Shown here in pieces: positions 45,406-53,289 of a DNA stretch of 64,000 nt (within the stretch, counting starts at the first letter, position 1; the number at the start of each line of letters is the position of its first letter). The notes under the pieces were generated by a model. That model ran no database searches. It had not been told where the DNA came from and saw only the letters and a list, made by a program, of their open reading frames with translations. The stretch covers positions 3,348,001-3,412,000 of the forward strand of contig NZ_CP047393.1 of the NCBI RefSeq assembly GCF_009858175.1. Direction: 5' to 3'. The translations under genes were made by a program, and so were the position numbers. This DNA is from Pontibacillus sp. HMF3514. GTDB taxonomy: Bacteria > Bacillota > Bacilli > Bacillales > BH030062.

Positions 45406-46416
45406 CTATCTATAATCGAAAGCATTCTTTACAAAAGCAGGTAAATCATCTGGCTGTTTATAAATCCTCCCTTTTGTGTCACCACAATACTTCAAACCAC
45501 TACTTTTTAACATTCTTAGTGAGACATCCTTATCAGAAATTAGAACAAAATCCCTAAACTCCCTATTCGTAATAGAATCTTTCCCTAATAAAAAATAGTC
45601 CGCTAACGCTAAAAGATGAGCATTTTTTGAACGATAACTACATGTAGGACACTGCCACCTTAAACGCACCCATTCCATAGCGTAACTTTCACATTGAGGG
45701 CACATGACTCCGCGGATAATATCAGAGGATTTTATTGAAAAGTATTGGAGGATATCTTGCTCTAGTGGAGTATTTTCAGCTAGTAGAGCATTTCGTATTT
45801 TATCAATATTAAATGTGGCGCGACCTTTATACAGTTTTTCAATCTCAACAATTTTGTCGACGATGTGGACTGCATTCATTAGGGGCCAGTTGTGATTATG
45901 GCTTTTTGGTGGGATTACCACTGTTGAAGGGTTGGTGAAGGCGACTAAAGGAATGACGGGGTAACCATAAATGCCTCGATACCGAAGCCATTCTTCTAAC
46001 TGCTGCTTATGATGGGTTACTTGTAGTAATGGATCATCCATATGTTTAGTGATGCCATTTACCGTTTGTTCAAAATGCTTCTTATCTTCATTGTATGTGA
46101 TGGTGCCCTTATGATTTTTGGCTTCTACTATAAATATAGCGTGGGGACTAAGGATAGGGGTGTCTATTTGAAAAGCATTTCCGAAAGCTCGCAATCGTAC
46201 ACCACGAATGACTTGATAGGATTTAAAAGGTAAAAAGCGTAGGTGATAATCAAGCGTAAGTTCTCCCTTGTGACCTGACCACCTTCTTTTCAAATTCTCT
46301 TCGACTAACTTCCTTTTTGGGTTATGCGGCGTGATTCTTCTTAAAACTCCTTCCTTTTGAGGGATGTCTAAAGGAATTTCTCTTTTGATATGATTCAGTC
46401 TCATCACTCCTCTCAT
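45406..46416 (-). CDS. NERD domain protein with C-terminal zinc ribbon
   Basis: A 336-residue protein. The nuclease-related domain (about 50-170) has the PD-(D/E)xK-like pattern FQIDTPIL ... FIVEAKNHKG, with aspartate and the ExK pair of Holliday-junction/restriction-type nucleases. A C-terminal zinc ribbon (CPQCESYAMEWVRLRWQCPTC, about 235-260) suggests nucleic-acid binding. The function of NERD proteins in bacilli is not settled; DNA processing is likely. The related 20-bp palindrome lies 53 bases before the start codon, where an operator would be. Confidence 0.82.
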   Translation of the reverse strand: MRGVMRLNHIKREIPLDIPQKEGVLRRITPHNPKRKLVEENLKRRWSGHKGELTLDYHLRFLPFKSYQVIRGVRLRAFGNAFQIDTPILSPHAIFIVEAKNHKGTITYNEDKKHFEQTVNGITKHMDDPLLQVTHHKQQLEEWLRYRGIYGYPVIPLVAFTNPSTVVIPPKSHNHNWPLMNAVHIVDKIVEIEKLYKGRATFNIDKIRNALLAENTPLEQDILQYFSIKSSDIIRGVMCPQCESYAMEWVRLRWQCPTCSYRSKNAHLLALADYFLLGKDSITNREFRDFVLISDKDVSLRMLKSSGLKYCGDTKGRIYKQPDDLPAFVKNAFDYR

Positions 46417-46468
46417 TCTAGTAACATTATTTTACAACAGCCAATAAATTTTTTCATGCAAAAAAGAA

Positions 46469-46488
46469 TTAATCAAACGTTTGATCAA
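46469..46488. promoter_or_regulatory. 20-bp palindrome, copy 2 (one mismatch)
   Basis: TTAATCAAACGTTTGATCAA differs at one position from the two perfect copies at 24518 and 48784. It lies just upstream of the NERD gene, in its probable promoter. Confidence 0.6.
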
Positions 46489-46531
46489 TTCCTTAACTCT
46501 GAAAATATCTTATTCTGCTACTTCCTTGAAC

Positions 46532-46837
46532 TCAGTCTAATTCCAGCCACCTCTTATATATTTCCTTCTGAAGATCCGCATCGTTAAACATATCCATTTC
46601 CTTTTTAGCTTTAAAAATTAACCTTTCCCTTTGTAAATATTGAAAGGTTTTATAGATCTCTTGATTTTCTTTATGAAATTCATGGATGCGTTCCGTAAGC
46701 TCGTAATATGGATAATCTCCTGCTTTCCATTGTTCAAAGTAATTCCAGAGTGGCTCTAATGCTTCCTCTGTAACCTTTTTATGATATAAATCTAATATTT
46801 CACGGTCACGTTTTTTCTCTGCTTTTGACTTTTTCAT
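46532..46837 (-). CDS. Small charged helical protein, unknown
   Basis: A 101-residue protein with no membrane segment or signal. It is highly charged and predicted helical throughout (KKSKAEKKRDREILDLYHKK..., RERLIFKAKKEMDMF). RBS AAAGGAG lies before the ATG. I do not recognise a family. It precedes the NERD gene in the same direction with a 115-base gap that contains a palindrome, so the two may be separately regulated. Confidence 0.6.
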   Translation of the reverse strand: MKKSKAEKKRDREILDLYHKKVTEEALEPLWNYFEQWKAGDYPYYELTERIHEFHKENQEIYKTFQYLQRERLIFKAKKEMDMFNDADLQKEIYKRWLELD

Positions 46838-47134
46838 AAGAATTTATCTCCTTTCACATCAGTCCCCTACTAACTGATTCATTTTATCCTAATATGACAT
46901 CTTTCAATACGGAGGTTATACTATAAAATCTCTTCAAAGTCGACATTGAGTTGAGTGGTTAATATGTTTATTTAGATCGGCGCCACTTTCACATTAACCT
47001 AAACAAATAATCATCAAACAAGCCCACCCCTTCATAAACATAAAAAATGGATGCTAGCGACACAACATAATGCTTTCCACAAACGTTCAAAGGTACTAAA
47101 ATAGTAGTAACAAATCCTTTAGGAAGGTGGTGAG
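46838..47134. other. Intergenic gap, nothing definite
   Basis: Almost 300 AT-rich bases between divergent small genes. I see no open reading frame, strong hairpin or repeat. It should contain two promoters, which I cannot place with confidence. Confidence 0.5.
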
Positions 47135-47455
47135 TTGAAGATGATTCAAAAGCGCTGGAAGTTAATACTATTTACGGTTATGATCGGAATCATTATTCAA
47201 GTCACCTATACATCAAGCATCCAAGTACCGATCACCTCCATTGTAGAAACAGGTGAGTCTGTTAACCTAATGGATGTGCATGAGGATGATAAGTCCTCCT
47301 CTGTCACTAAATTTGGATACCTTCCTATCGCATTAGCATCCTTGCTATTGATTGGTGTAACGCTTCTCGATTGTAGGCATAAGTTCATGCACTTCTTGTC
47401 CTCGGTCTTTTATCAATCGAATTATTTTCGGCAAAACATCGTCATTTCTCCATAA
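47135..47455 (+). CDS. Small exported or membrane protein, unknown
   Basis: Up to 106 residues with an N-terminal hydrophobic segment (about 9-27) and a second one (about 62-80). Translation may start at TTG 47135 or at ATG 47141; AGGAAGGTGG just upstream serves either. No family recognised. It is followed 23 bases later by a 42-residue membrane peptide gene with a strong ribosome site, forming a small operon that ends in a clear terminator. Confidence 0.6.
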   Translation: MKMIQKRWKLILFTVMIGIIIQVTYTSSIQVPITSIVETGESVNLMDVHEDDKSSSVTKFGYLPIALASLLLIGVTLLDCRHKFMHFLSSVFYQSNYFRQNIVISP

Positions 47456-47478
47456 TTACTAACAAAAAGGAGGAAACC

Positions 47479-47607
47479 ATGATGATGTTTTGGGTGCGCA
47501 TGATTCTTATCGGAGCTTTTTCCGTTACTTCATTAAGTTTAATGCTCTTTCAAGGAATTGAGATTTATCATTCCTTTTTAGATTTCTTTAATCATAGACA
47601 ATCCTAA
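47479..47607 (+). CDS. 42-residue membrane peptide
   Basis: A small open frame (begins MMMFWVRMILIGAF, ends HRQS) with one transmembrane segment of about 20 residues. A strong AAAAAGGAGG lies five bases before the ATG, and a terminator follows four bases after the stop, which together make translation likely despite the size. It is co-directional with the preceding small protein gene. Confidence 0.65.
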   Translation: MMMFWVRMILIGAFSVTSLSLMLFQGIEIYHSFLDFFNHRQS

Positions 47608-47610
47608 TAG

Positions 47611-47645
47611 AAAGGGAGCAGCCTCGATAGCTGCTCCCTTTTTTC
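47611..47645 (+). terminator. Terminator of the small-protein operon
   Basis: Perfect 12-bp stem AAAGGGAGCAGC/GCTGCTCCCTTT with a 7-base loop, followed by T-rich sequence. Confidence 0.93.
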
Positions 47646-47654
47646 TATAAAACT

Positions 47655-47685
47655 AAAAAATCTCATGGAACAAAACCATGAGATT
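47655..47685 (-). terminator. Terminator of the fic operon
   Basis: Perfect 10-bp stem AATCTCATGG/CCATGAGATT, followed on the minus strand by TTTTT; it ends just after the Fic stop codon. Confidence 0.88.
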
Positions 47686-47686
47686 A

Positions 47687-48268
47687 CTAGACTTTATACA
47701 TACAACGATATAAGATTTCTTCCAAGCCAGTAGGATCCATTTTAGCCAGAGCCTGCTTCGAGCTTTCGATCATTTCCTCCTGTGAGGCCTTACTCCAATC
47801 AAGCTGAAATCCATGACGCAATGAGAGAGTACGGAAAAATTCACGCTGGGCTCTCCCATTACCTTCACGAAAAGGATGAGTGGCATTCACATGGTCAAAA
47901 TAAATCGCCATTCGCTGCGCCAAATCAGATTTTCCACTTACATCTTCTAAAAGATTCTCTTCACGCAAAGGAACAGTCACATGTTCTTCAAAATAAGGAA
48001 CCATCACGTTATGAAGCGCAAAATGATTCCCTTTTGTGATGTTCACTGTGCGGAGCTCCCCAGCCCATTCATAGATATCCTGAAAAATATAGCGGTGAAT
48101 ATTTTGTAAATGGTTCAAATCAAACTGACCTTCTAATGGATCCTGAAATAGCTCCATTAGCCGGCGACCTGATAGCATGCGCTCTAGGCGTTCAAGCTTG
48201 TCTTGATCCTTCACATCAAATTTATTTTGCAACACATCAATATCTGGATAGACATATTTATCATTCAT
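47687..48268 (-). CDS. Fic-domain toxin (AMP transferase type)
   Basis: A 193-residue protein with a complete Fic core motif HPFREGNGR (H131-R139), the catalytic histidine and the phosphate-binding loop that transfers AMP from ATP to hydroxyl groups of target proteins. A beta-hairpin flap region precedes it (NITKGNHFALHNVMVPYF). It overlaps the upstream VbhA-like antitoxin gene by eight bases, the usual antitoxin-first order of class I Fic toxin-antitoxin systems. Known relatives modify DNA gyrase or topoisomerase IV; the target here is inferred only. Confidence 0.9.
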   Translation of the reverse strand: MNDKYVYPDIDVLQNKFDVKDQDKLERLERMLSGRRLMELFQDPLEGQFDLNHLQNIHRYIFQDIYEWAGELRTVNITKGNHFALHNVMVPYFEEHVTVPLREENLLEDVSGKSDLAQRMAIYFDHVNATHPFREGNGRAQREFFRTLSLRHGFQLDWSKASQEEMIESSKQALAKMDPTGLEEILYRCMYKV

Positions 48269-48548
48269 AAGCTAGTTCTTGCACCTTTTGCATAAATTCT
48301 TCTTCGGAAAGCTCACCTTCTACTTTTGCTCGGATCAGCTTTTCTTCTTCAGACTGCAAATCAAGTCCTTCCATCGCTAATGTTCCTTTGACTGACTTCA
48401 TACCCTTTTGGATTTCTGAATCACGCACGGATGGAACGACTCCTTTCAGTTTCGCATAATAGGTTTTTAACGTATCAGCTTTTTCCTGCGGTTTTGTTCG
48501 TCTCATCGTAATCGATGGAGCTTCTTTTAATAGCTCAGATGTAACCAT
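48261..48548 (-). CDS. VbhA-like antitoxin of the Fic toxin
   Basis: A 95-residue helical protein with the class I inhibitory motif (S/T)xxxE(G/N): T56-L-A-M-E60-G61, whose glutamate blocks ATP binding in the Fic active site. The C-terminal part (EEKLIRAKVEGELSEEEFMQKVQEL) resembles the antitoxin VbhA domain. It is translated just before the toxin and overlaps it. The N-terminal ~40 residues are an extension that may bind DNA or the toxin. Confidence 0.85.
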   Translation of the reverse strand: MVTSELLKEAPSITMRRTKPQEKADTLKTYYAKLKGVVPSVRDSEIQKGMKSVKGTLAMEGLDLQSEEEKLIRAKVEGELSEEEFMQKVQELAYE

Positions 48549-48619
48549 ACTGTTCTCCCCTTTGGTGTCACGTACGACTAGTCCCTACCCTTTATTATAA
48601 CATGTTTTTGAGACATTTT

Positions 48620-48727
48620 TTAGGACTTGAAGAGAATCTTGTACCATCCTATGATCGACATCCATAAGGGTATGCTGAAAAGGATCCCCCAGAACAATCC
48701 TTCAAAAATGTTGCCTTCTTCCTCCAT
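48620..48727 (-). CDS. 35-residue membrane peptide
   Basis: A small frame (begins MEEEGNIFEGLFWGIL, ends KILFKS) with an acidic start and one or two short hydrophobic stretches. TAGGAGG lies seven bases before the ATG. It precedes the Fic antitoxin gene in the same direction (71-base gap). No family recognised; translation is likely from the ribosome site and typical membrane-peptide composition. Confidence 0.55.
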   Translation of the reverse strand: MEEEGNIFEGLFWGILFSIPLWMSIIGWYKILFKS

Positions 48728-48783
48728 GACCGAACCTCCTACGATGTTTTTACCATCATGGTCATGAATGGAGTTGGATATAC

Positions 48784-48803
48784 TTGATCAAACGTTTGAT
48801 CAA
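48784..48803. promoter_or_regulatory. Perfect 20-bp palindrome, copy 3
   Basis: TTGATCAAACGTTTGATCAA, identical to copy 1. It lies in the divergent gap between the 35-residue membrane peptide (57 bases upstream of its ATG) and the mannitol operon. Confidence 0.6.
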
Positions 48804-48840
48804 TTTTTTGAGCTAGGTCATGAAAGTTAGCGATATCCTT

Positions 48841-48960
48841 CATTAATGAGTGCGATCTTGGAGTTATGAGCGATCCACTTCTTTTATGAGCGCACCCCTC
48901 GAAATTTGAGCGACCAGAATGATTTATGAGCACCATTCACATTTTATGATCGATCGCTCC
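48841..48960. repeat. Tandem array 4: six degenerate units of 20 bp
   Basis: The core TTATGAGCG recurs at exactly 20-bp spacing (ends at 48850, 48870, 48890, 48910, 48930 and, degenerate, 48950). The other half of each unit varies. GAGCGA and a following CTT also occur in array 1, so this may be an aged member of the same repeat class. It lies immediately before the mannitol promoter region. Confidence 0.75.
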
Positions 48961-49000
48961 CCTCCCTTTCCACCTCCCACCACATCCGACTTTTTAATGA

Positions 49001-49019
49001 TGTCACAGGACCTGTGACA
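49001..49019 (+). promoter_or_regulatory. MtlR operator upstream of mtlA
   Basis: TGTCACAGGACCTGTGACA is a perfect 9-bp-arm palindrome about 85 bases before mtlA and similar to published MtlR sites (CACA-spacer-TGTG). A second, weaker copy lies before mtlR. Confidence 0.75.
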
Positions 49020-49051
49020 AACCTGCATTTAGATTGTCTTGTAGATACGGT

Positions 49052-49065
49052 TGTAACCGCTTTAT
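49052..49065 (+). promoter_or_regulatory. Possible CcpA site (cre-like)
   Basis: TGTAACCGCTTTAT, 40 bases before mtlA, resembles the catabolite-responsive element with mismatches at its 3' end. Its location near the promoter is suitable for glucose repression of mannitol use. Confidence 0.4.
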
Positions 49066-49103
49066 CATGAAAGTACAGAAAAACACAGAAGGAGGAACTT
49101 CCC

Positions 49104-50561
49104 ATGAGTGAACAACAAACTGGAATTCGCGCTCGTGTGCAGCGATTCGGAAGTTTTTTAAGTGGCATGATTATGCCGAATATTGGTGCATTTATTGCAT
49201 GGGGTCTTATAACAGCATTATTTATTCCTGATGGATATTTTCCAAATGAAAACCTAGCAGAGATGGTCGGACCGATGATCAACTATCTTCTACCATTACT
49301 CATCGGTTTCACTGGTGGACGATTGGTTCACGGATTACGTGGAGGAGTCGTTGGTGCGACTGCCACAATGGGTGTTATCGTCGGAGCTGACATTCCGATG
49401 TTCCTTGGCGCAATGCTAATTGGACCACTTGGCGGTGCAGCGATTAAAGCTGTCGACAAGCCACTAGAAGGTCGAATCCGCTCCGGTTTTGAAATGTTAG
49501 TAAACAACTTCACAGCAGGTATTGCAGGTGCAATTCTTGCTATCATTGGCTATTACATTATTGGCCCAATTATGGCTGGCTTAACAAATGTTCTGGGTGC
49601 TGGTGTTGAATTTCTAATCAATGTCGGTCTGCTTCCATTAGTTAATCTCTTTATCGAACCAGCTAAAGTTCTATTCTTAAACAACGCAATTAACCACGGT
49701 ATTCTAAGTCCGATTGCAGTTGAACAATCAAAAGACGTAGATAAATCAGTTCTATTCTTACTTGAAACAAACCCTGGTCCTGGTTTAGGCGTACTACTTG
49801 CTTTCATGTTTTTCGGAAAAGGAATTTCTCGTCAAACAGCTCCAGGTGCAGCAATCATCCACTTCTTTGGTGGAATTCACGAAATTTACTTCCCATATAT
49901 CTTGTCAAAACCATCATTAATTTTGGCCGCTATGGCCGGTGGTGTAACAGGTACAGCGACATTCGTATTCACAGGTGTCGGATTAACAGCAACACCGTCA
50001 CCAGGAAGTATCGTAGCCTTACTGCCACTAACGGCTAAAGGAGATATTTTCGGAGTTATTCTAGGTGTTCTTCTAGCAACAGTCGCATCCTTTATCGTCG
50101 CTTCCTTCATCCTGAAGTTCAGTAAGCAAGAAGAAGAAGGCGACCTGAACGAAGCTACAGCTAAAATGGAAGAAATGAAAGGCAAGAAAAGCCGCGTTTC
50201 TGACCAGTTAACAAAAGAAGAACAAGAAGAGCAGACTGAAAATCGTAACACAGATGAAGTACCATATGTCGATCGTAGTCAAGTTGACAAAATCATCTTC
50301 GCTTGTGACGCAGGCATGGGCTCCAGTGCGATGGGCTCTTCCCTACTGAAAAACAAGTTTAAGAAAGAAAACATCAACATTGATGTTACAAACATGGCAA
50401 TCAACGATCTACCAAGTGACGTAGACATCGTCATCACCCACAAGGACTTAACAGAACGTGCAATCCAAAAAGTACCGAATGCCCACCACATTTCTGTGGA
50501 AAACTTCTTAAATAGTCCTAAGTATGATGAACTCGTGCAAGAATTAAAAAACGAAGAATAA
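49104..50561 (+). CDS. mtlA: Mannitol PTS permease EIICB
   Basis: A 485-residue EIICB protein. The IIC domain (about 1-340) has eight or so membrane segments and the motif GGIHEIYFPY typical of mannitol permeases. A charged linker follows (KQEEEGDLNEATAKMEEMKGKK), then the IIB domain with phosphorylation cysteine C401 in ACDAGMGSS. The EIIA part is encoded separately by mtlF. It takes up mannitol as mannitol-1-phosphate. RBS GAAGGAGGAA. It is followed by a terminator and then the separately promoted mtlR. Confidence 0.97.
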   Translation: MSEQQTGIRARVQRFGSFLSGMIMPNIGAFIAWGLITALFIPDGYFPNENLAEMVGPMINYLLPLLIGFTGGRLVHGLRGGVVGATATMGVIVGADIPMFLGAMLIGPLGGAAIKAVDKPLEGRIRSGFEMLVNNFTAGIAGAILAIIGYYIIGPIMAGLTNVLGAGVEFLINVGLLPLVNLFIEPAKVLFLNNAINHGILSPIAVEQSKDVDKSVLFLLETNPGPGLGVLLAFMFFGKGISRQTAPGAAIIHFFGGIHEIYFPYILSKPSLILAAMAGGVTGTATFVFTGVGLTATPSPGSIVALLPLTAKGDIFGVILGVLLATVASFIVASFILKFSKQEEEGDLNEATAKMEEMKGKKSRVSDQLTKEEQEEQTENRNTDEVPYVDRSQVDKIIFACDAGMGSSAMGSSLLKNKFKKENINIDVTNMAINDLPSDVDIVITHKDLTERAIQKVPNAHHISVENFLNSPKYDELVQELKNEE

Positions 50562-50567
50562 ACCATA

Positions 50568-50600
50568 GGACCTGATTCACCCGAGTCAGGTCCTTTTTTC
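50568..50600 (+). terminator. Terminator after mtlA
   Basis: Stem AGGACCTGA(T)TC/GA(G)TCAGGTCCT followed by TTTTTTC; it separates mtlA from mtlR. Confidence 0.9.
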
Positions 50601-50621
50601 ATAAATCTCCTCAATTAAATT

Positions 50622-50643
50622 TTGTCACACCCCTTATGACGAA
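50622..50643 (+). promoter_or_regulatory. Second MtlR-type site upstream of mtlR
   Basis: TTGTCACA, a 5-base spacer CCCCT and a half-site TATGACGAA, matching the mtlA operator with the same 5-base spacer; a further half-site TTGTCACA lies at 50712. It suggests that mtlR is autoregulated. Confidence 0.6.
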
Positions 50644-50738
50644 CCTATCTTTTCTATTCATTGATAACACTCACAAAACGACTTACCATTAAAGTGTAAG
50701 CTATTCAATTTTGTCACAAGAAAGGAGGTCAGACAGAG

Positions 50739-52838
50739 ATGTATATTACAGGGCGCGAACGAAAGATTCTTGATATGCTGCTCTCTCAACAAGATGAGTC
50801 AGCCACAATTAAGTTTATGGCAAAAGAACTGGACGTCAGTACACGTACGGTTCACCGCGATCTCAAAAGTATTGAATCCCTTTTGGGTGAGTACAACCTT
50901 CAACTTGAAAAAACAGCAGAAGGTCACCTTGAGATCACGGGACCATTCGAATCCAAACAAGAATTCAAGCTTGAACTGAACCAACAAACCACGCTTGATT
51001 ACACGCCTGAAGAACGACATGTTTTGATCCTTTCAACATTACTAGAAGCAAGAGAGCCTGTTAAGCTCATTGCTCTAGCAAATGAACTGGGCGTTACCGT
51101 CGCAACCATTAGTCATGACCTGGACAAAATTGAAGAAGATCTGTCTGGCTTTCAACTTTCGTTAGTAAGAAAACGAGGGTACGGAGTCGAAATTGAAGGT
51201 GAAGAAAGCGCCATCCGTGAAGCCATCAGTTATTTGATTATGCGCCATATGGATGAACTCGACTTCTTCGCCCTACTCCGCCAAAACATTCAGGAAAAAC
51301 CTAAGAATCTGGTGGACTCCGTATCCGAGCAGCTGCTTGGTCTGGTTAACAAAGATAAACTTTCTTTAATCGAGCAGCATGTTAATGAATTACGAAATGA
51401 ACTAACCTATCGTTTAGCAGATAGCGCCTACATTGGACTTGTCGTTCACTTGGCCCTAGCCCTTGAACGAATCCAACAAGGCGAAACAATCAATATGGAT
51501 CAAGAACAACTTCAAAAGCTCAGATTCGCAAAAGAATTTTCAACTGCTGAAAAATTAATCGAGAAACTCTCTGACACATTCGAACTCACGATCCCTGAAG
51601 CTGAAACAGGTTATATCACCATGCACCTGATGGGAGCAAAAGCTCGATATGAAAAAGATACATTGCTTGAAGATTCGAGTATTAGCATAGCGTTTAAGAC
51701 AAAGCAGCTTATCGCAAATGTATCCAAGCGAATCAACATCGACCTACATCAGTCTGAACGATTGCTGAATGACCTGGTCGTACACCTGAAGCCGAGCGTC
51801 TATCGACTTCAACAAAAAATGGACATTGAAAACACGTTCACCGAACAAATCGAACAGGATTATCCAGAGCTGTTTAACCATGTTGAAAAAGCTCTCCATG
51901 AAGTGTTTACGGGATTTGAATTCCCAAAAGAAGAAACCGCATTCGTCGTCATGCACTTCGCCTCTGCCCTAATTAACTTAGAAGGTGGGCGAGGACTCCA
52001 TGTATTGGTTGTTTGTTCGAGCGGCGTAGGGACAGCAAAAATTTTAGCAGCTAAACTGCAAAGACAATTCAAGCAAATTGAGACCGTGGAACATCGATCG
52101 CTTTTTGATTTAGAAAAACTCGATACAGATTCATTCGATTTGATCGTATCGACCATTGCGCTTACGGATTTTGATTCCTATGTCCATGTAAGCCCTGTGC
52201 TCCCACAAAAAGATATTCACAAAATCGAGCACATAATCCGTCGCGTGCAGGTGACGAGCCAGCTGCAAAAAGCACCATCCACAGTTAAAGAGAGTGGAGA
52301 CGAATCCTTGGATGCTATCAGACAATCCTTGGCCAAAAGTCAACGCTATGCAGAGGCTCTTAATCAGATCTTAAATAATCTTTTTGTAAAACCCATAAAA
52401 GCTACAGGTGTAGAAGGAGCACTTAACGAAGCTTCTTATCAACTAAAGCAGGAAGAAATTATTTCAGACCCTTCCCCTATTGTTGAGCATTTGTTGGAAC
52501 GGGAAAAAATAGGCGGGCTGGGCATCCCAGATACACACCTAGCCCTCTACCACGCCAGAAGCTCAGCAGTTGAACAGGCATCCTTCACTATGCATGTGTT
52601 GGAGGAACCATTAACGGTTCAGGGAATGGATCAAGAAGAAATGCAGGTGCACACGCTACTGTTAATGCTTGCGCCAGAAGACTTCCACGAAGAGGGCTTA
52701 GAGGTCTTAAGCTTTATTAGCTCCCTCATCGTGGAAGAGGATGATTGCACAACCATCCTCCAGTCCAAAGATGAAGAGAGAATGATTCACTATATTTCGA
52801 ATCAACTCTATGACTTTTATAAATCTAAACAAACCTAA
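50739..52838 (+). CDS. mtlR: Mannitol operon activator MtlR
   Basis: A 699-residue PTS-controlled activator: N-terminal DeoR-like helix-turn-helix (AKELDVSTRTVHRDLKSI) with a second winged helix (ANELGVTVATISHDL), two PTS regulation domains (about 190-400), an EIIB-like domain with cysteine in VVCSSGVGTAK (about 427) and a C-terminal EIIA-like domain with histidine in IPDTHLALYHA. PTS phosphorylation of these domains sets activity according to mannitol and glucose supply. Gene order mtlA-mtlR-mtlF-mtlD is that of Geobacillus. Confidence 0.96.
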   Translation: MYITGRERKILDMLLSQQDESATIKFMAKELDVSTRTVHRDLKSIESLLGEYNLQLEKTAEGHLEITGPFESKQEFKLELNQQTTLDYTPEERHVLILSTLLEAREPVKLIALANELGVTVATISHDLDKIEEDLSGFQLSLVRKRGYGVEIEGEESAIREAISYLIMRHMDELDFFALLRQNIQEKPKNLVDSVSEQLLGLVNKDKLSLIEQHVNELRNELTYRLADSAYIGLVVHLALALERIQQGETINMDQEQLQKLRFAKEFSTAEKLIEKLSDTFELTIPEAETGYITMHLMGAKARYEKDTLLEDSSISIAFKTKQLIANVSKRINIDLHQSERLLNDLVVHLKPSVYRLQQKMDIENTFTEQIEQDYPELFNHVEKALHEVFTGFEFPKEETAFVVMHFASALINLEGGRGLHVLVVCSSGVGTAKILAAKLQRQFKQIETVEHRSLFDLEKLDTDSFDLIVSTIALTDFDSYVHVSPVLPQKDIHKIEHIIRRVQVTSQLQKAPSTVKESGDESLDAIRQSLAKSQRYAEALNQILNNLFVKPIKATGVEGALNEASYQLKQEEIISDPSPIVEHLLEREKIGGLGIPDTHLALYHARSSAVEQASFTMHVLEEPLTVQGMDQEEMQVHTLLLMLAPEDFHEEGLEVLSFISSLIVEEDDCTTILQSKDEERMIHYISNQLYDFYKSKQT

Positions 52839-52850
52839 AGGAGAATTCAC

Positions 52851-53288
52851 ATGTCTAATAACATTTTAAAACCAGAAAATATCGTATTAAATAAAGAGCT
52901 TATCAATAAAGAAGAAGCCATTCGTTACGTAGGAGGAATCCTAAACGAACAAGGCTATGTTAGTCCAGAATATATCGATGAAATGATCAAGCGTGAAGAT
53001 ATCACTTCAACGTTCATGGGGAACTATGTAGCAATCCCACACGGAACAGAAGATGCGAAAAAAGCTGTTCTCGAAACGGGGATCTCTGTTGTAACTGTCC
53101 CTGAAGGCGTGGATTTCGGTGATGGTAACATCGTTAAACTTCTAATCGGTATCGCCGGAAAAGGTGACGAACACCTTGAAATCCTATCTCAAATTGCAAT
53201 CGTATGCTCTGAAGAAGAAAATATCCAAAAGATCATTGATGCGGAGACAAAAGAAGAAGTCATTTCTATGTTCAGCGAGGTGAACTAA
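52851..53288 (+). CDS. mtlF: Mannitol PTS EIIA
   Basis: A 145-residue EIIA of the fructose/mannitol family with the phosphorylation histidine H64 in VAIPHGTEDAK. It passes phosphate from HPr to the IIB domain of MtlA. It lies 12 bases after mtlR (RBS AAAGGAG) and one base before mtlD. Confidence 0.96.
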   Translation: MSNNILKPENIVLNKELINKEEAIRYVGGILNEQGYVSPEYIDEMIKREDITSTFMGNYVAIPHGTEDAKKAVLETGISVVTVPEGVDFGDGNIVKLLIGIAGKGDEHLEILSQIAIVCSEEENIQKIIDAETKEEVISMFSEVN

Positions 53289-53289
53289 T

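Noticed and set aside
44770-45557. Open frames over array 3 encoding GERKPHR, CGFLSPR or AVFSRLG repeats
   Set aside because: The frames overlap on both strands and have no ribosome site; the pattern is explained by a DNA-level repeat.
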